A DNA stretch of 64,000 bases from Chionoecetes opilio (lineage: Eukaryota > Arthropoda > Malacostraca > Decapoda > Majidae): NCBI GenBank assembly GCA_016584305.1, contig JACEEZ010012708.1, positions 1-64,000 on the forward strand, written 5' to 3'. A program made the position numbers and the translations under genes. The notes beneath the pieces are model-generated. The model had not been told where the DNA came from. It searched no databases and saw only the letters and a list, made by a program, of their open reading frames with translations. Positions 11,273 through 21,745 of the stretch are shown piece by piece (positions within the stretch are counted from its first letter, which is position 1; each line of letters begins with the position of its first letter).

Positions 11273-13039
11273 AAAATGTAATGGCCATATTATTTGCCAT
11301 ACATTAATTTTACATGTTTTTATAAACTATCTCTGTCTCTCTCTCCCCCCCCCCCACACCCCTGAACTCATAGGTGGTGTTCCTCAAATGCAGATGAAGG
11401 CAGCAACAGCTATCGGATAAGAAAGAATTTGTTGCCTCAGACTTTTCGAGCACCTCATAGTTCATGTTATATACCAAGAGAAGGATTTTTTTTTTGTTTT
11501 TTTTTTTTTTTTTTTTAAAACCCCCCCTTTTTTTGCTTGCACCACTATGCTGTTATCGTTATAGGTAGGGTAGGACTTGTGTGTCGAATTAATATAGAGC
11601 TTACATGTCATGTATTATTATCATGACTGCAACATTCGGTTACAGGGATGCAATGGCAATTAAGTATCTGTTTCAATCAGGACACATCTAACTACATAAC
11701 GCCAACAATGGCCTCTACATGTTAATGTACATTTCTGTGTACAGTCCTTCCAGGAATCCCTCGGAGCTTGTTCGTCATTGCTGGGATCATTGCTAAGCAT
11801 TGTCTTCCTTTCCTTCCCCTTTAGCCACAGCAGCACACACTCGTCTACATGTGGCTTCCTGCACCATGTCCCAACTCACTTTCTAAGTAATTTTTTTATT
11901 GAATGCTCATTGTAATGTGGAGTGCTGTAAGTGAACAAGTGACTCAGAAAATGTTACACAATCATGAGGCCACTTGTACAACCTACTCCAACAGTATGGC
12001 CTTCACCTTTGAGAAACTTGTAATACGGGATTGTTTTCTTTTTTGTTCTCCAGGTTTGGAAGAGTTGTAAAAGATGAAATTGACGAGAGAAAGAGAATAG
12101 AGTTCCAGAAGAGTAAGTTGAAGAGTTGTTTCACTAATGCATAACCCAACCTTCACCAAGGTGAATAATATTGCTTCTATGAGTATGGGGGTAAACAAGC
12201 TTGCCAATCCTAACCTTTCCTTTCTGTGGCCTTAGTGTGGTGGTTGCCATCTCATTGAACCTGTGTACTAACCTCTGCAACAAATTCTCTTTGTGACTCT
12301 AACATTCTGTAAGGAAATGCCACCTATTCCAATGACAGAGAGAGGTTCTACAAACTTCTCAGTTACTTAATGTAATCCTACTATACTAACATGTAATGAT
12401 AAAAACTGAATGCATTTGGTGATTTAGTTACAATACATATACCAGAAAAGTTTTACAAGCAGTATCTCGCCTTACCTTTATTATGAATTTGTGACTGGTG
12501 ATGCATTTTTGACTGACAATATGAGGGGTCAAATTATATTAACCATTAACCATAAGCCTTATGGTTCCTGACCCTTGTGGGAGTAATAATTTGTCTGGAT
12601 TTAAAAAAGATTTGCCCTAAATATGTACTACAGTACATTACTCAATTATCGTCCTCATTCACAGAACATGTGGACTGTTGCCATATACACTGACAGTACG
12701 TATGTCGATTTACATGTACTTAAAAAATATTTTGTTGTGCGTCTGCTTTCAATATGCCAGTGTAGAAGTCATACTATATATTGTAGAATTGATTCTTGAA
12801 ATATTCAGCAGGGCGGCGCTTCGGTGTATGCGCCGACTTCAGCTACAACCATGACAGGTGAATGGAGCGAGGTGGCAAGGAGGCGATGCCAGATAGATGC
12901 TAGAAGAGGCACAACAGTGCGTGGAGCAGCTACTTCCTCAGGCTGGTGTTGGCTCAGGAGAACCAACACTTAAAGTGTCGTTCCCAGACCCATTTTTTTT
13001 TTTTTCCTTAATTATGTTGAACGTACATTCAAAACACTA
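11273..13039. other. Unassigned intergenic stretch
   Basis: A/T-rich with C and T homopolymers near 11,340 and 11,495. A frame at about 12,055-12,140 (VVKDEIDERKRIEFQK) follows a CTCCAG acceptor-like site but cannot be linked to the exons before it. Around 12,810-12,960 composition is higher in G/C with no recognisable product. Confidence 0.4.
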
Positions 13040-14230
13040 ATCACAAAAAAATAATTGATTTCCAGGCCTTAGTTCCGTAAAAAACGACTTTTGTAAAAAG
13101 CGCGCGAAAAAAAAATCGTCCCCTCCAAACAGGGTACGATGTTATTGATGGACCTGTCAGAAACAGGGGACGCACGCAGACACTCTGTCTGACCACCTGT
13201 CGGCCAAATGTATGAGAGCGATTGTACTTCGGTGTCAGACAGTGAATCTGTCGCTGTGACAGATTAGGTACGATGCTCAATCTGACACCGAAAGAAATGA
13301 CGCTGGTCGCGTTACTATGAGGAAAACGAACCTCAGATTGTCATTGGATCCTAATATGTTTGAGCCCGAGTACAGGTGAATAACAGGTGTAGCAGAGCCT
13401 GAGGTCAGCAGGAGGACCTGCCTTTCTCCAAAACATGGATTGTAAATAAGGTTTAAACCATGTGTGTGTGGGGAATCAACAAGGAGGTCTTTCGAGAAAA
13501 TCCTATTGGTTTAGTTTGGAGCTACAGTCAAAACGTCATTACTCGGAAACCACATACTAGCATTAACTACAGCATAGAGTGGAAAATATGCGGGCGGGAA
13601 GGCAGAAAGTGTGACAAGCCACACACTACAGGTCTCTCACACAGGCACGCCCACGCCCACTCCACACCTGGTTTACTTGGTTTAACTTGGTCTTGTTAAA
13701 GAGCAAAGCCTCACAGCGGTGGTGGTCCATCGCTACCCTCACTCCACACCGTTCTCAACACACAACTGTTCGCCCCAACACACTATAGGCGTGAATCACA
13801 CACGCCACTCCGCCACTCCACTCCTACACACGCCACTCTTTCCGTGTGCAAACTTTTCTCGAAAGGCACAGCTGTCTTGCTGCACCCAAAAGGATGCATG
13901 CATGTGGCATATAGCAAAACAAATCTATCAGAAACACCCAAATATCTTCAAGTACTATTATATTTATCTCTGTGTTTACGTGCCTCTGATCAGCGCGGGA
14001 AGAGGATCCTCCCTGATGGTACGTCACGGAGCCTGAGCCTGAGCGTCTGCAAATCTTGAGTGCGTTTTGAGAACTCGGGGAATTTGCAGATTTTGATTGC
14101 GGATTATTTAAAAACGGCTGACTGGATACAAAAAGTGACGACGTATTGTTGATATACTCGTCAATGGCTATGATTTGATTGCATTAAATCAGGAATGATG
14201 CAATGGTCTGGACGACTACTTTAAGCCTGA
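13040..14230. repeat. Dispersed repeats also found at 22.3, 27.3 and 29.4 kb
   Basis: 13,049-13,130 (AATTGATTTCC to CCCCTCC) matches about 22,345-22,430. 13,450-13,560 matches 27,330-27,425. 13,850-14,215 (CTCGAAAGGCACAGCTGTC to AATGATGCAATGGTCTGG) matches 29,410-29,770. The matching copies contain longer homopolymers. These look like copies of the same unclassified repeat family. No coding signal was found. Confidence 0.7.
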
Positions 14231-14800
14231 TCGCATCAATCATTGGAGGCATACCCCACGGGGCAAGTCGCCAAAGACGCTACAAGAATATACCTCGCTC
14301 AAGGGTGTCCTGTGGTGCGCGTGCGATCGACGTGCCGCCGTGCGGCAGGAGTTAACCAGTCTGCTGGCCCACTCACTTGATGCCTAACTGACCTGAATTA
14401 AAGTGTCATACCTGTTTATATTGAGCCAGACATGAAATCAAAAGATAAAGAATGAAATAATACAAGGACACGTTCATAAATACAAATACAAAGCGACAGA
14501 AATGTTTTGAAGACATACAAATATGCAGTCAAAACTAGTACATTTTCACGGATTTTCAGGCAGACACCGATAGAAAATAAGAGGCAGGCCCGACAAAAAA
14601 AAACTTGTTCACTTCAGGAACTGGGTGTATGTATACTTTACGCTTCATTCCCATGCAAGGAAGCTAGAGACACGTACTGTAGCTTCCTTGTTCCCGTGTT
14701 TGATGTAGTGTGGAGGGAGTTAGGGGTGGGAGGGGGGGGTGTGTGGTGGGGGGGAAAGAGGAAGAGGGTGTGTTATAGTGACGGCTGTGGTGGTGGTGGT
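14231..14800. other. Unassigned stretch
   Basis: No gene seen. A G-rich tract (about 14,720-14,795) made of GGGTGG and GGGGG runs precedes the inverted repeat that follows. Confidence 0.4.
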
Positions 14801-14893
14801 GAGATGGTGTGAGACATGAAGAGGAGGAGGGATAAACCTGCGAAAGGAACTTTTTTTTTACCCCTTCTATTAATTCATGTCTCACACCATCTC
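14801..14893. repeat. Perfect 20-bp inverted repeat, 53-bp spacer
   Basis: GAGATGGTGTGAGACATGAA at 14,801-14,820 is exactly reverse-complemented at 14,874-14,893. It lies immediately beside the TA-flanked MITE that starts at 14,908. Confidence 0.85.
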
Positions 14894-14907
14894 ATCTCTC
14901 ACCACTA

Positions 14908-15050
14908 GTTTGGTGGAAAAGAGTTAGACCACCGTCGGCAAAAAGTCAAAGGAAGACAAGCAACATGGAACAACAAAGAAGACCAAGCAAGCAGTCTTTG
15001 GGGGGGGGGACATTTTCCGAGGGTCGTTTCTAACTCTTTTTCCACCAAAA
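14908..15050. mobile_element. 143-bp MITE with TA target duplication
   Basis: Ends GTTTGGTGGAAAAGAGTTAGA and its inverted counterpart TCTAACTCTTTTTCCACCAAAA (one inserted T) form terminal repeats of about 20 bp. TA dinucleotides flank both sides (14,906-14,907 and 15,051-15,052). Short length, no coding capacity and TA duplication fit a Tc1/mariner-type non-autonomous element. Confidence 0.75.
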
Positions 15051-15059
15051 TAGTACCAA

Positions 15060-15470
15060 TCTCATTTAGAGCTTCGCACATGCACCAGATTGAGACAGCA
15101 TTTTTGGAGGTCCCGTTTCCCATGCTATCTGGTCATGGACTTGCCACACTGTACAAGGACTATATGTGTTTTCTTAACAATGGATTGATTTGTCAGGAAA
15201 AACTTGCATCTGTAGACCTGGGGGGGGGGGTAGAGGAAGGTGGCGGTGATGGGGGGAAATTTAGGCGCAGGAGCAAAGAGGCAAAAACCCTCTCACCCTT
15301 CATAAATATCTTAGTGCAGCCCCTGAGCGATGTGGAAGCACTCGTGAGGGACTAAACCTCCAGCCCAGTGAGATGTCAGATATACGACAAACCCGAGGAA
15401 TTATAAAACACATCACTGAGGAGGGCAAAAAAATCTTGAAGACGTTCTTGTCCTAATTTGTTTTTTTGCG
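15060..15470. other. Unassigned stretch
   Basis: A frame at 15,080-15,355 is open for 91 codons, but its translation, including a poly-Gly run from a G homopolymer, resembles nothing known to me and there is no splice support. Not called as a gene. Confidence 0.4.
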
Positions 15471-15477
15471 TGACTAT

Positions 15478-15509
15478 TATATATAATAGATATATATATT
15501 ATATATATA

Positions 15510-15579
<70 letters not shown>

Positions 15580-15625
15580 TATATATATTATATATATATA
15601 TATATATTTATTTATTTATTTACAG
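15478..15625. repeat. TA microsatellite
   Basis: Alternating TA with occasional TATTAT interruptions, ending in TTTATTTATTTA. Confidence 0.97.
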
Positions 15626-16087
15626 TGGAGTTCGACCCCTAGCGCATTCTGCCCTTATGTTAAAGGAAAAGGCGTATGGATATATAGAGACAGGATGGTA
15701 TGACAGGCAGGATTGGTATATGAAGGTGGATGGATAGGGGTACAGGAAGGAAATCTGCTATTTCGAGTGTTTTGAAACGGTTGACCAAAAAATATCTGGT
15801 TTGATTTATAGTTCATAATTTTTGTATGTTTTGTATGGCCTGCAAATTATTTAAAGTTGAAATGGATTCTCGATTTACAAATATTCATCTTTCATTCATC
15901 TTCGTCTTCATGGCTGTTCCACCATGTAATCCAACGCGAATTTATTTGTGTTAATAAAAAATAAACGAAGTCCCAAAGTGATTTGGGTTTCTTCAATATA
16001 TTACTGGAGAACGACAAACAATATTTTGGCTTGTACTTAGAGCATATTGCATATTAGGGTAATGTTAATGGGTGTTTGAACAGTCCA

Positions 16088-16337
16088 GGCCCGTACCGTA
16101 GAGTCAGATGAAGGTGAGCGACGACCTTCGTTGACAGGAAGGGGTACCATAAAAAGAGATATTTTCGGAACGAGAGCAGCGACGTAGGTTCAGCACAAAA
16201 GACACGGTCACCTTCGTGTAGTTGAACGACCGTCGTCGCTGCCCCCTATTCGTTTCCGAAAAAATATCCCTTTTATGGTACCTTCCTGTAAACGAAGGTT
16301 TGTCGCTCGCCCTTCAGCAGGACTCTCGGTACGGGCC
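16088..16337. mobile_element. 250-bp foldback MITE
   Basis: The two halves are inverted copies over about 110 bp each. Terminal GGCCCGTACCG is mirrored by CGGTACGGGCC, and internal blocks GGTACCATAAAA, GATATTTT-CGGAA and GCAGCGACG have matching reverse complements on the other side. There is no coding capacity and no clear target duplication (flanks ACAGTCCA and CATCAGTC). Superfamily is unassigned. Confidence 0.75.
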
Positions 16338-16470
16338 CATCAGTCTTAGCGGCTAATGGTCGTGCAACACCCTCTAAAACCATTACTGTATCTGCAATAT
16401 GCTTAGAAAGTGTAACCCGTAAAATTTCCTCAATCAGTAAAATAACAGCGGCCAAATGGTCATACCCCTA

Positions 16471-16590
16471 CGGCGGGCCGCTGGGAGCGGCCCGCCGGTG
16501 ACCCTCTAGCAAATTTCCCAGCGGCCTACGTCGTACACTTCCGTCGGGCCGCCGGTAAGACATACGGAGGGCCCTCCGGAGGCCCTCCGT
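16471..16590. repeat. Two strong GC hairpins
   Basis: CGGCGGGCCGCT (16,471-16,482) and AGCGGCCCGCCG (16,486-16,497) are perfect 12-bp arms around GGG. A second hairpin at 16,564-16,590 has 10-bp arms ACGGAGGGCC and GGCCCTCCGT. CCCAGCGGCC and GGGCCGCCGG between them repeat the same core, suggesting one GC-rich foldback element. Confidence 0.7.
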
Positions 16591-16609
16591 CTTTGTTTTT
16601 TGCGGGGAA

Positions 16610-17990
16610 ATTTTACTAAACAGTCCCTATATTGTATAGCTTAAATGGTCTATACAGTTTATACCCCAATATTACTAAACAGTGCCTATTTGATCAGCTT
16701 AAATGGTCTTAGTAGTGTCAATGGTTTACTTTTCCCATCCCCACAGACTGACGACTACTGACTGGCTGACTGACTGGCTACACTTAAGCTTCTGAGACAT
16801 GTTGGAGGGTGAAATATACATGATAACCACTGCATATTTATAATTATCACAGGTTTGTACGTATTTTGAAGAGAACTTGAACGTGGTAATGAGTAAGGTA
16901 GAGTTCCGTGGGGGGTTTTTTTCCCATTTTTGTTGCAAATCACTACCGAGATAACAGTAAAGTCGCCACCTGCACTAATGCGAGGCGCCTATTCACGAAT
17001 TATACCCTCACTAATGCTGTGTCTGTCCCATGAAGAGTAACAGTAGTTTATTCATGACTGTAAATTTGCCCTGTTTCAGGTTTTTTTATGCTTGTAGCTG
17101 CAAGTATATAGTCCTACAGAAGGAATGAGAGAGAGAGTAGAGAGAAAGAAAGATAAGTTTTTACCTATCTAGACATTTTGAAAGTCCCAAATACAAGGTT
17201 TTTGACTATACAAACGCCCCCGTCAGAAGAACTAGGCAACTCAAACCGCTGACCGAATGCACGGGGACGCTGCACATGGGGAATCACGTCTCTACCAACC
17301 TTGCCCACCCGGACGGGCGAGTAGAGAGAAAGAATGATGAAAAAAGAGAGAGAAGAGAGAGAGAGAGAGGGGAGAGAGAGGAGAGAGAGAGAGAGAAGAA
17401 AGAGAGAAGGGAGAGAGAATAAAGAGAGGAAGGGAGGAAAAGAGAGGGGAAGGGAGGAAAATGAAGGAGAGGGGAAAGGGGACGAATGAAAAGAGGGGAA
17501 GGAAGAGAGAGAAAATAAAGAGAAAAATAAAAGGGGAAAGGGAGAAGAAAAGAGAGAGGGAAGGGAGAGGAGAGAAATAAAGAGAGGGGAAGGGAGGAGA
17601 GAAGGAAAATAAAGAGAGGGGAAGGGAGAGAGAAAGGGGTGGCAGGGTTTTGTAACAGGTTTGGTTTGGCCCCAAAAAACCCGGACGGCGAGCAAAAAAA
17701 GTCCGTTTTTTTAGCTGTTTGCCCCCATTTCACAGTCTAAGGGCTAAGGAATACACAAGGTAACTGTAGACATTTAGGCACTAAGGTATACAGGAAACCA
17801 AAAAAAACCCTTTAAAAACCTAAAATAAGAACATTTTTCCTAACAGGGCGTATAGAATCGGGAAAATTTTTTGATACTTTTGCCGAAAACAGTAGTGTAT
17901 TTAGTGTTTTGCCCCATTTCTCGGGGATTGTCGGTACAGGACAGTGCAAGGTAACTTAGACATTGGGCAGCACAGGTAACAGGCAACCCT
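16610..17990. repeat. 1.4-kb duplicated segment, copy A
   Basis: This shares order and sequence with 20,280-21,745: about 60-bp satellite units (CAGCTTAAATGGTCTATACAG), a stretch with GTTGGAGGGTGAAAT, TTCCGTGGGGG, ACCGAGATAACAGTAAAGTC and TGTTTCAGGTT, a GAGA purine tract (17,320-17,640), then AGTCCGTTTTTTAGCTGTTT. Copy A holds about two satellite units. It contains no protein I can name. Confidence 0.8.
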
Positions 17991-18059
17991 AAATAACCCC
18001 AAATAACCCTAAAATGGTCAAATAAAAAAAAAAATTTCCTAACATGGCGAAAGTACCCT

Positions 18060-18648
18060 TTGAGTACTTGTAAAGGGTATCCTCTAGTACTTTCTCATGT
18101 TTTTTCCCCTTCCCCCAAGTCTTTGTTTTGGGTGGTAAGAGGCGCCACTATAGTCGGTTTTTTCTCTAGTTGTGACTTTTTTGGGTTTACCTCACTATTG
18201 AGCTCTTCCTTCTCCACCCTCACTTTGTTTATACTTTACCCTTAATTTTGTCCTATCAAACTCCCCCATTCTGTCCCTTCGCAATGTTGTATTTATTATT
18301 TTAAAAAACACTTGGTCTTCAAAAGCACTGAGTCTTTTTAGACACCCACGCCTGGATTTTAGTTAAAAAATCCCTCCGTTCCAGGTGCTTGGATCTGACA
18401 TCTGTGTTGTTACATCGTCAGTCGCCCCGGCCGTCGCATGTGGTCCCCCCGAGTGTTTGTGGGGGTGGAGGCTGGGGGGCCGGGCAGCAGAAGAGGGCCG
18501 GGGCAGCAGGATCAGTCTGCCTCAGGGGGGGGGAGGCACAGGGGTGTGGCAAGAATCACCGGGGGCAGGCAGCTCGGGGCCACAAGGCACACAGTGAGCT
18601 GAAGTGCCAGCGTGTGACAAAATTCAAACGCAAGAGCAGCGAGCAACT
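18060..18648. other. Unassigned, with a GC-rich patch
   Basis: 18,410-18,620 is G-rich (GGGGCCGGGCAGCAG and similar) and contrasts with the A/T-rich surroundings. A similar G-rich patch occurs at 19,500-19,650, on the other side of a satellite array. No gene can be supported. Confidence 0.4.
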
Positions 18649-18649
18649 T

Positions 18650-19345
18650 TCCTTTGAACAAGTGGTGTTAAAAACCATGAATGTTAGGTTGGGAAAAGAT
18701 TTGCTAAAAAGGGTGACCTCACCCCACACCCCCTGACCCCACAGGGGGTTTTTAAGAATTATGAATTTTAGAGTGGGGAAAAAATTTACTACAATGGGGA
18801 CCTCACCAAACACCCCCTGACACACAGTGTGTTAAGAATTTGAATGCCTAGAGTGGGGGAAAAGGTTTTATACCCTTTTCAAAATCGCCCAACCACACCC
18901 TGACAACAGTGGTGTTACAATCTGAATGTTTAGGTGGGGGAAAAATTTTTACTAAAAAGAGTCCCTCACCAAACACACCCGCCCAACAAGGTTTTTAAGA
19001 ATTATGAATTTTTAGATGGGGAAAAAATTTACTACAAAGAGTCCCCTACCAAACACCCCCTGACAACAGTGGTGTCAAAAATTATGAAGTTTAGGTGGGG
19101 AAAAGATTTACTACAATGGGTTCCCTCACCACACACCCGACCACAGTGGTTTAAGAATTATGAATTTAGAGGTGGGAAAAGATTTACTACAAAGGGTGAC
19201 CTCCCCAAACACACCCTGACACCAGTGGGGATAAAAATTAGAATGTTTAGAGTGGGGGAAAAAAGATTTACTCGAAAGTCAAACCTCACCAGAAACAGCC
19301 TGAACAGGTGGTGAAGAATCATGAAGCCTAGAGTGGGGGAAAAAG
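18650..19345. repeat. Satellite array of about 80-bp units
   Basis: About eight units, each with AACACCCCCTGAC, a short ACAGTGGTGTTAAGAATTATG block, TTTAGAGTGGGGAAAA and GATTTACTACAAAGGG. Unit length varies by homopolymer indels. Confidence 0.85.
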
Positions 19346-20279
19346 GTTTTTTTCCCATGATAAACTAAACCCAAAAACACCCTTTAGAACACTGGCTTGC
19401 GGGAGTTCAAGTTAAATTTTTGTAGCAAGTTTTTCAAGACAAAGGGTAATATTCCCCAGCCATAAAGATCCATTTTTGAGGTGGGTTTTGTGTGGAAAAT
19501 TTGGGGTTTGACCCGTCCCTGGGGGAGTGTTGCCCTGTGTGGCAAGGGTGGTGGTGGGGGTGGGGGGCGTGTGTTACATGGTGGGGCAGCCTTGCCCTTG
19601 TGTTCTGTGGGGAGTAAGGCCCCCAGCAGTTTTTGGGTTGGGCAGTGCAGGTGTGATTCAATAAATGATCCGGGGTTTTAAAAGGTTTCTTTGGGGAAAT
19701 TTCCCTTAAAAAAAAAATTTTCCCCCATAAGTACACCCTATTTTTCAGGTCACATTATGTATATCGCATAAAAACCTTTCTCGTCTCTTTATCATTTGGG
19801 CAGCCGCAGGAAAAGTGATCACAAAATGCATTAAAAGACAAGTCCAAATTGTCTACAAATTACAAGACAGTGGCGAAATTGGAAAAAAAAAAGAGGCTAA
19901 AAATTTTCCCCCTGGTCTTTTCATCAGGTTTTTTTCATAGAATGATCAAAGTATCCTGGAAAGGAAACTGGTATCGTGTGAAAAATTCCCCCAAAATGAA
20001 GGAATTAAAACAATAAGGCAGAAAATTTGCCTAAAAAGGTGGGGGGCTAGGTCATTATGCAATGGTGAAAAGTAACCAAACACATGGAAAAGTATAGATA
20101 AAGCACCATGAGTAGAGTAAAACAGTTTGGGGTTGTTTCAACCCGAACAAAAGTAATCATTTAGGCAAATACGAGCCCCATACTTTTCGTACGTTCGGGG
20201 GTTTTTACTGAAATTGCAAGACAAAAGTTAGTCCAGATTTCTCTTGTCAATACTGAAACTGCACAACCCCTTCAAAAAA
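19346..20279. other. Unassigned A/T-rich stretch
   Basis: Homopolymer-rich sequence with no recognisable coding or repeat family apart from the G-rich patch at 19,500-19,650. Confidence 0.4.
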
Positions 20280-21745
20280 ACAAAAGTACACTACAGCTTT
20301 TAGCCCAATATTTCTAAACAGTGCCATTTGTATCAGCTTAAAGATTTACAGCTTATAGCCCAATATTTCTCAACAGTGCCCATATTTTATCAGCTTAAAG
20401 TCTATACAGCTTTTAGCCCAAATTACCAACTGCCTTATTGATCAGCTTAAAAAAAGGTCTATACAGCTTTAGCCCAATATTTCTCAACAGTGCCATATTG
20501 TATCAGTAAATGATTATCAGTTATAGCCCAATATTACCTCATCAGTGCCTATTTGTATCAGCTTAAAAAGGTCATACGCTTATAGCCCCAAAATTTCTCA
20601 ACAGTGCCTATATTGTATAGCTTTTAAAAGGTCTAAAGTTATAGCCCATATTACCAACATGCCATATTGTATCAGTTTAAATGGTCTAACAGCTTATAGC
20701 CCAATATTATCATAGGCCTATATTTTATCAGCTTAAATGGGCTATAGTAGGTCAATGGTTTTTACTATTACCATCACCCCTGACTGAGATACTGGCCCGC
20801 GATGGCAGATGACTGGCTACACTCAATGCTTTGAGACAGTTGGAGGGTGAAATTACCTGAAAAACCCCTGCTAGTTATAATTACCCAGGTTTGTACTATC
20901 TCTGAAAGTAGTAAATTGAACTTTGGTAATGAGTTTGAGGGAGAGTTCCGTGGGGGTTTTTTTTCCATTTTTGTTGCAAACACTACCGTAGATAACAGTA
21001 AAAATTTGCCACCTGCAGTAAAGTCGCCAGGCGCCCTATATTTCGAATTATAGCATTATAGCTGGCTGGCCACTGAAGGAAAAGTGTTTTTTATCATGAC
21101 TGTTAATCTCCCGTTTCAGGTTGTTTTATGCTTTGTGGGTGCAATCTATGTTTACTACAGAAGTAATGAGAGAGAGAGATAGAGAAAAGGATGATGAAAA
21201 AGAGAGAAAGAGAGAGAGAGGGAAGGGGGAGAGGAATAAAAAAGAGGAAGGGAGAGAGAGAATAAAGAGAGGAAGGGAGAGAGAGAAAAAAGAGAGGAAG
21301 GGGGAGAGAGAGAATAAAAAAGAGAGGAAGGGAGAGAGAGAATAAAGAGAGAGGAAAGGGGGGGGGGAAGGGAGAAGAGAGAAAAAAGAGAGAGGAAGGG
21401 AGAGAGGGAAAAGTGTGGCAGGACTTTGTAATCAGCTGCTTGGTTTTGGACCCCGAAACCGGACGGGCCCAAAAAAAGTCCGTTTTTTAGCTGTTTTTAC
21501 CCATTTCTACGGGAAAAGGGTACAGGACGTGCACAAAGGGAACGTAGACACTTAGGCAGCTACAGGTTTTACAGGAACTAAGTAAACCCTTAAATAACCC
21601 CAAAATAAAGGTCAAAAAAGAATTTTTCCTAACTTTTGGGGTATAGAATGTGTAATTTTTTGATACTTTTTTCCGAAACAGTCGTTATTTAGCAGTTTTT
21701 ACCCTTTTTGTGGGTTGTCGGGGTACAGGAAGGCATGGAGTCGTT
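20280..21745. repeat. Duplicated segment, copy B, with expanded satellite
   Basis: Second copy of the segment at 16,610-17,990. The 60-bp satellite (TATAGCCCAATATT, CAACAGTGCC, GTATCAGCTTAAA) has about eight units here (20,285-20,745) against about two in copy A. The purine tract is at 21,165-21,420. The pair indicates a diverged dispersed repeat with internal satellite expansion, or two noisy assemblies of related copies. Confidence 0.8.

Noticed and set aside
17165..17733. Ser/Phe/Leu-rich minus-strand frames
   Set aside because: They arise from the GAGA purine tract; the same occurs in the duplicate at 21.16-21.47 kb.
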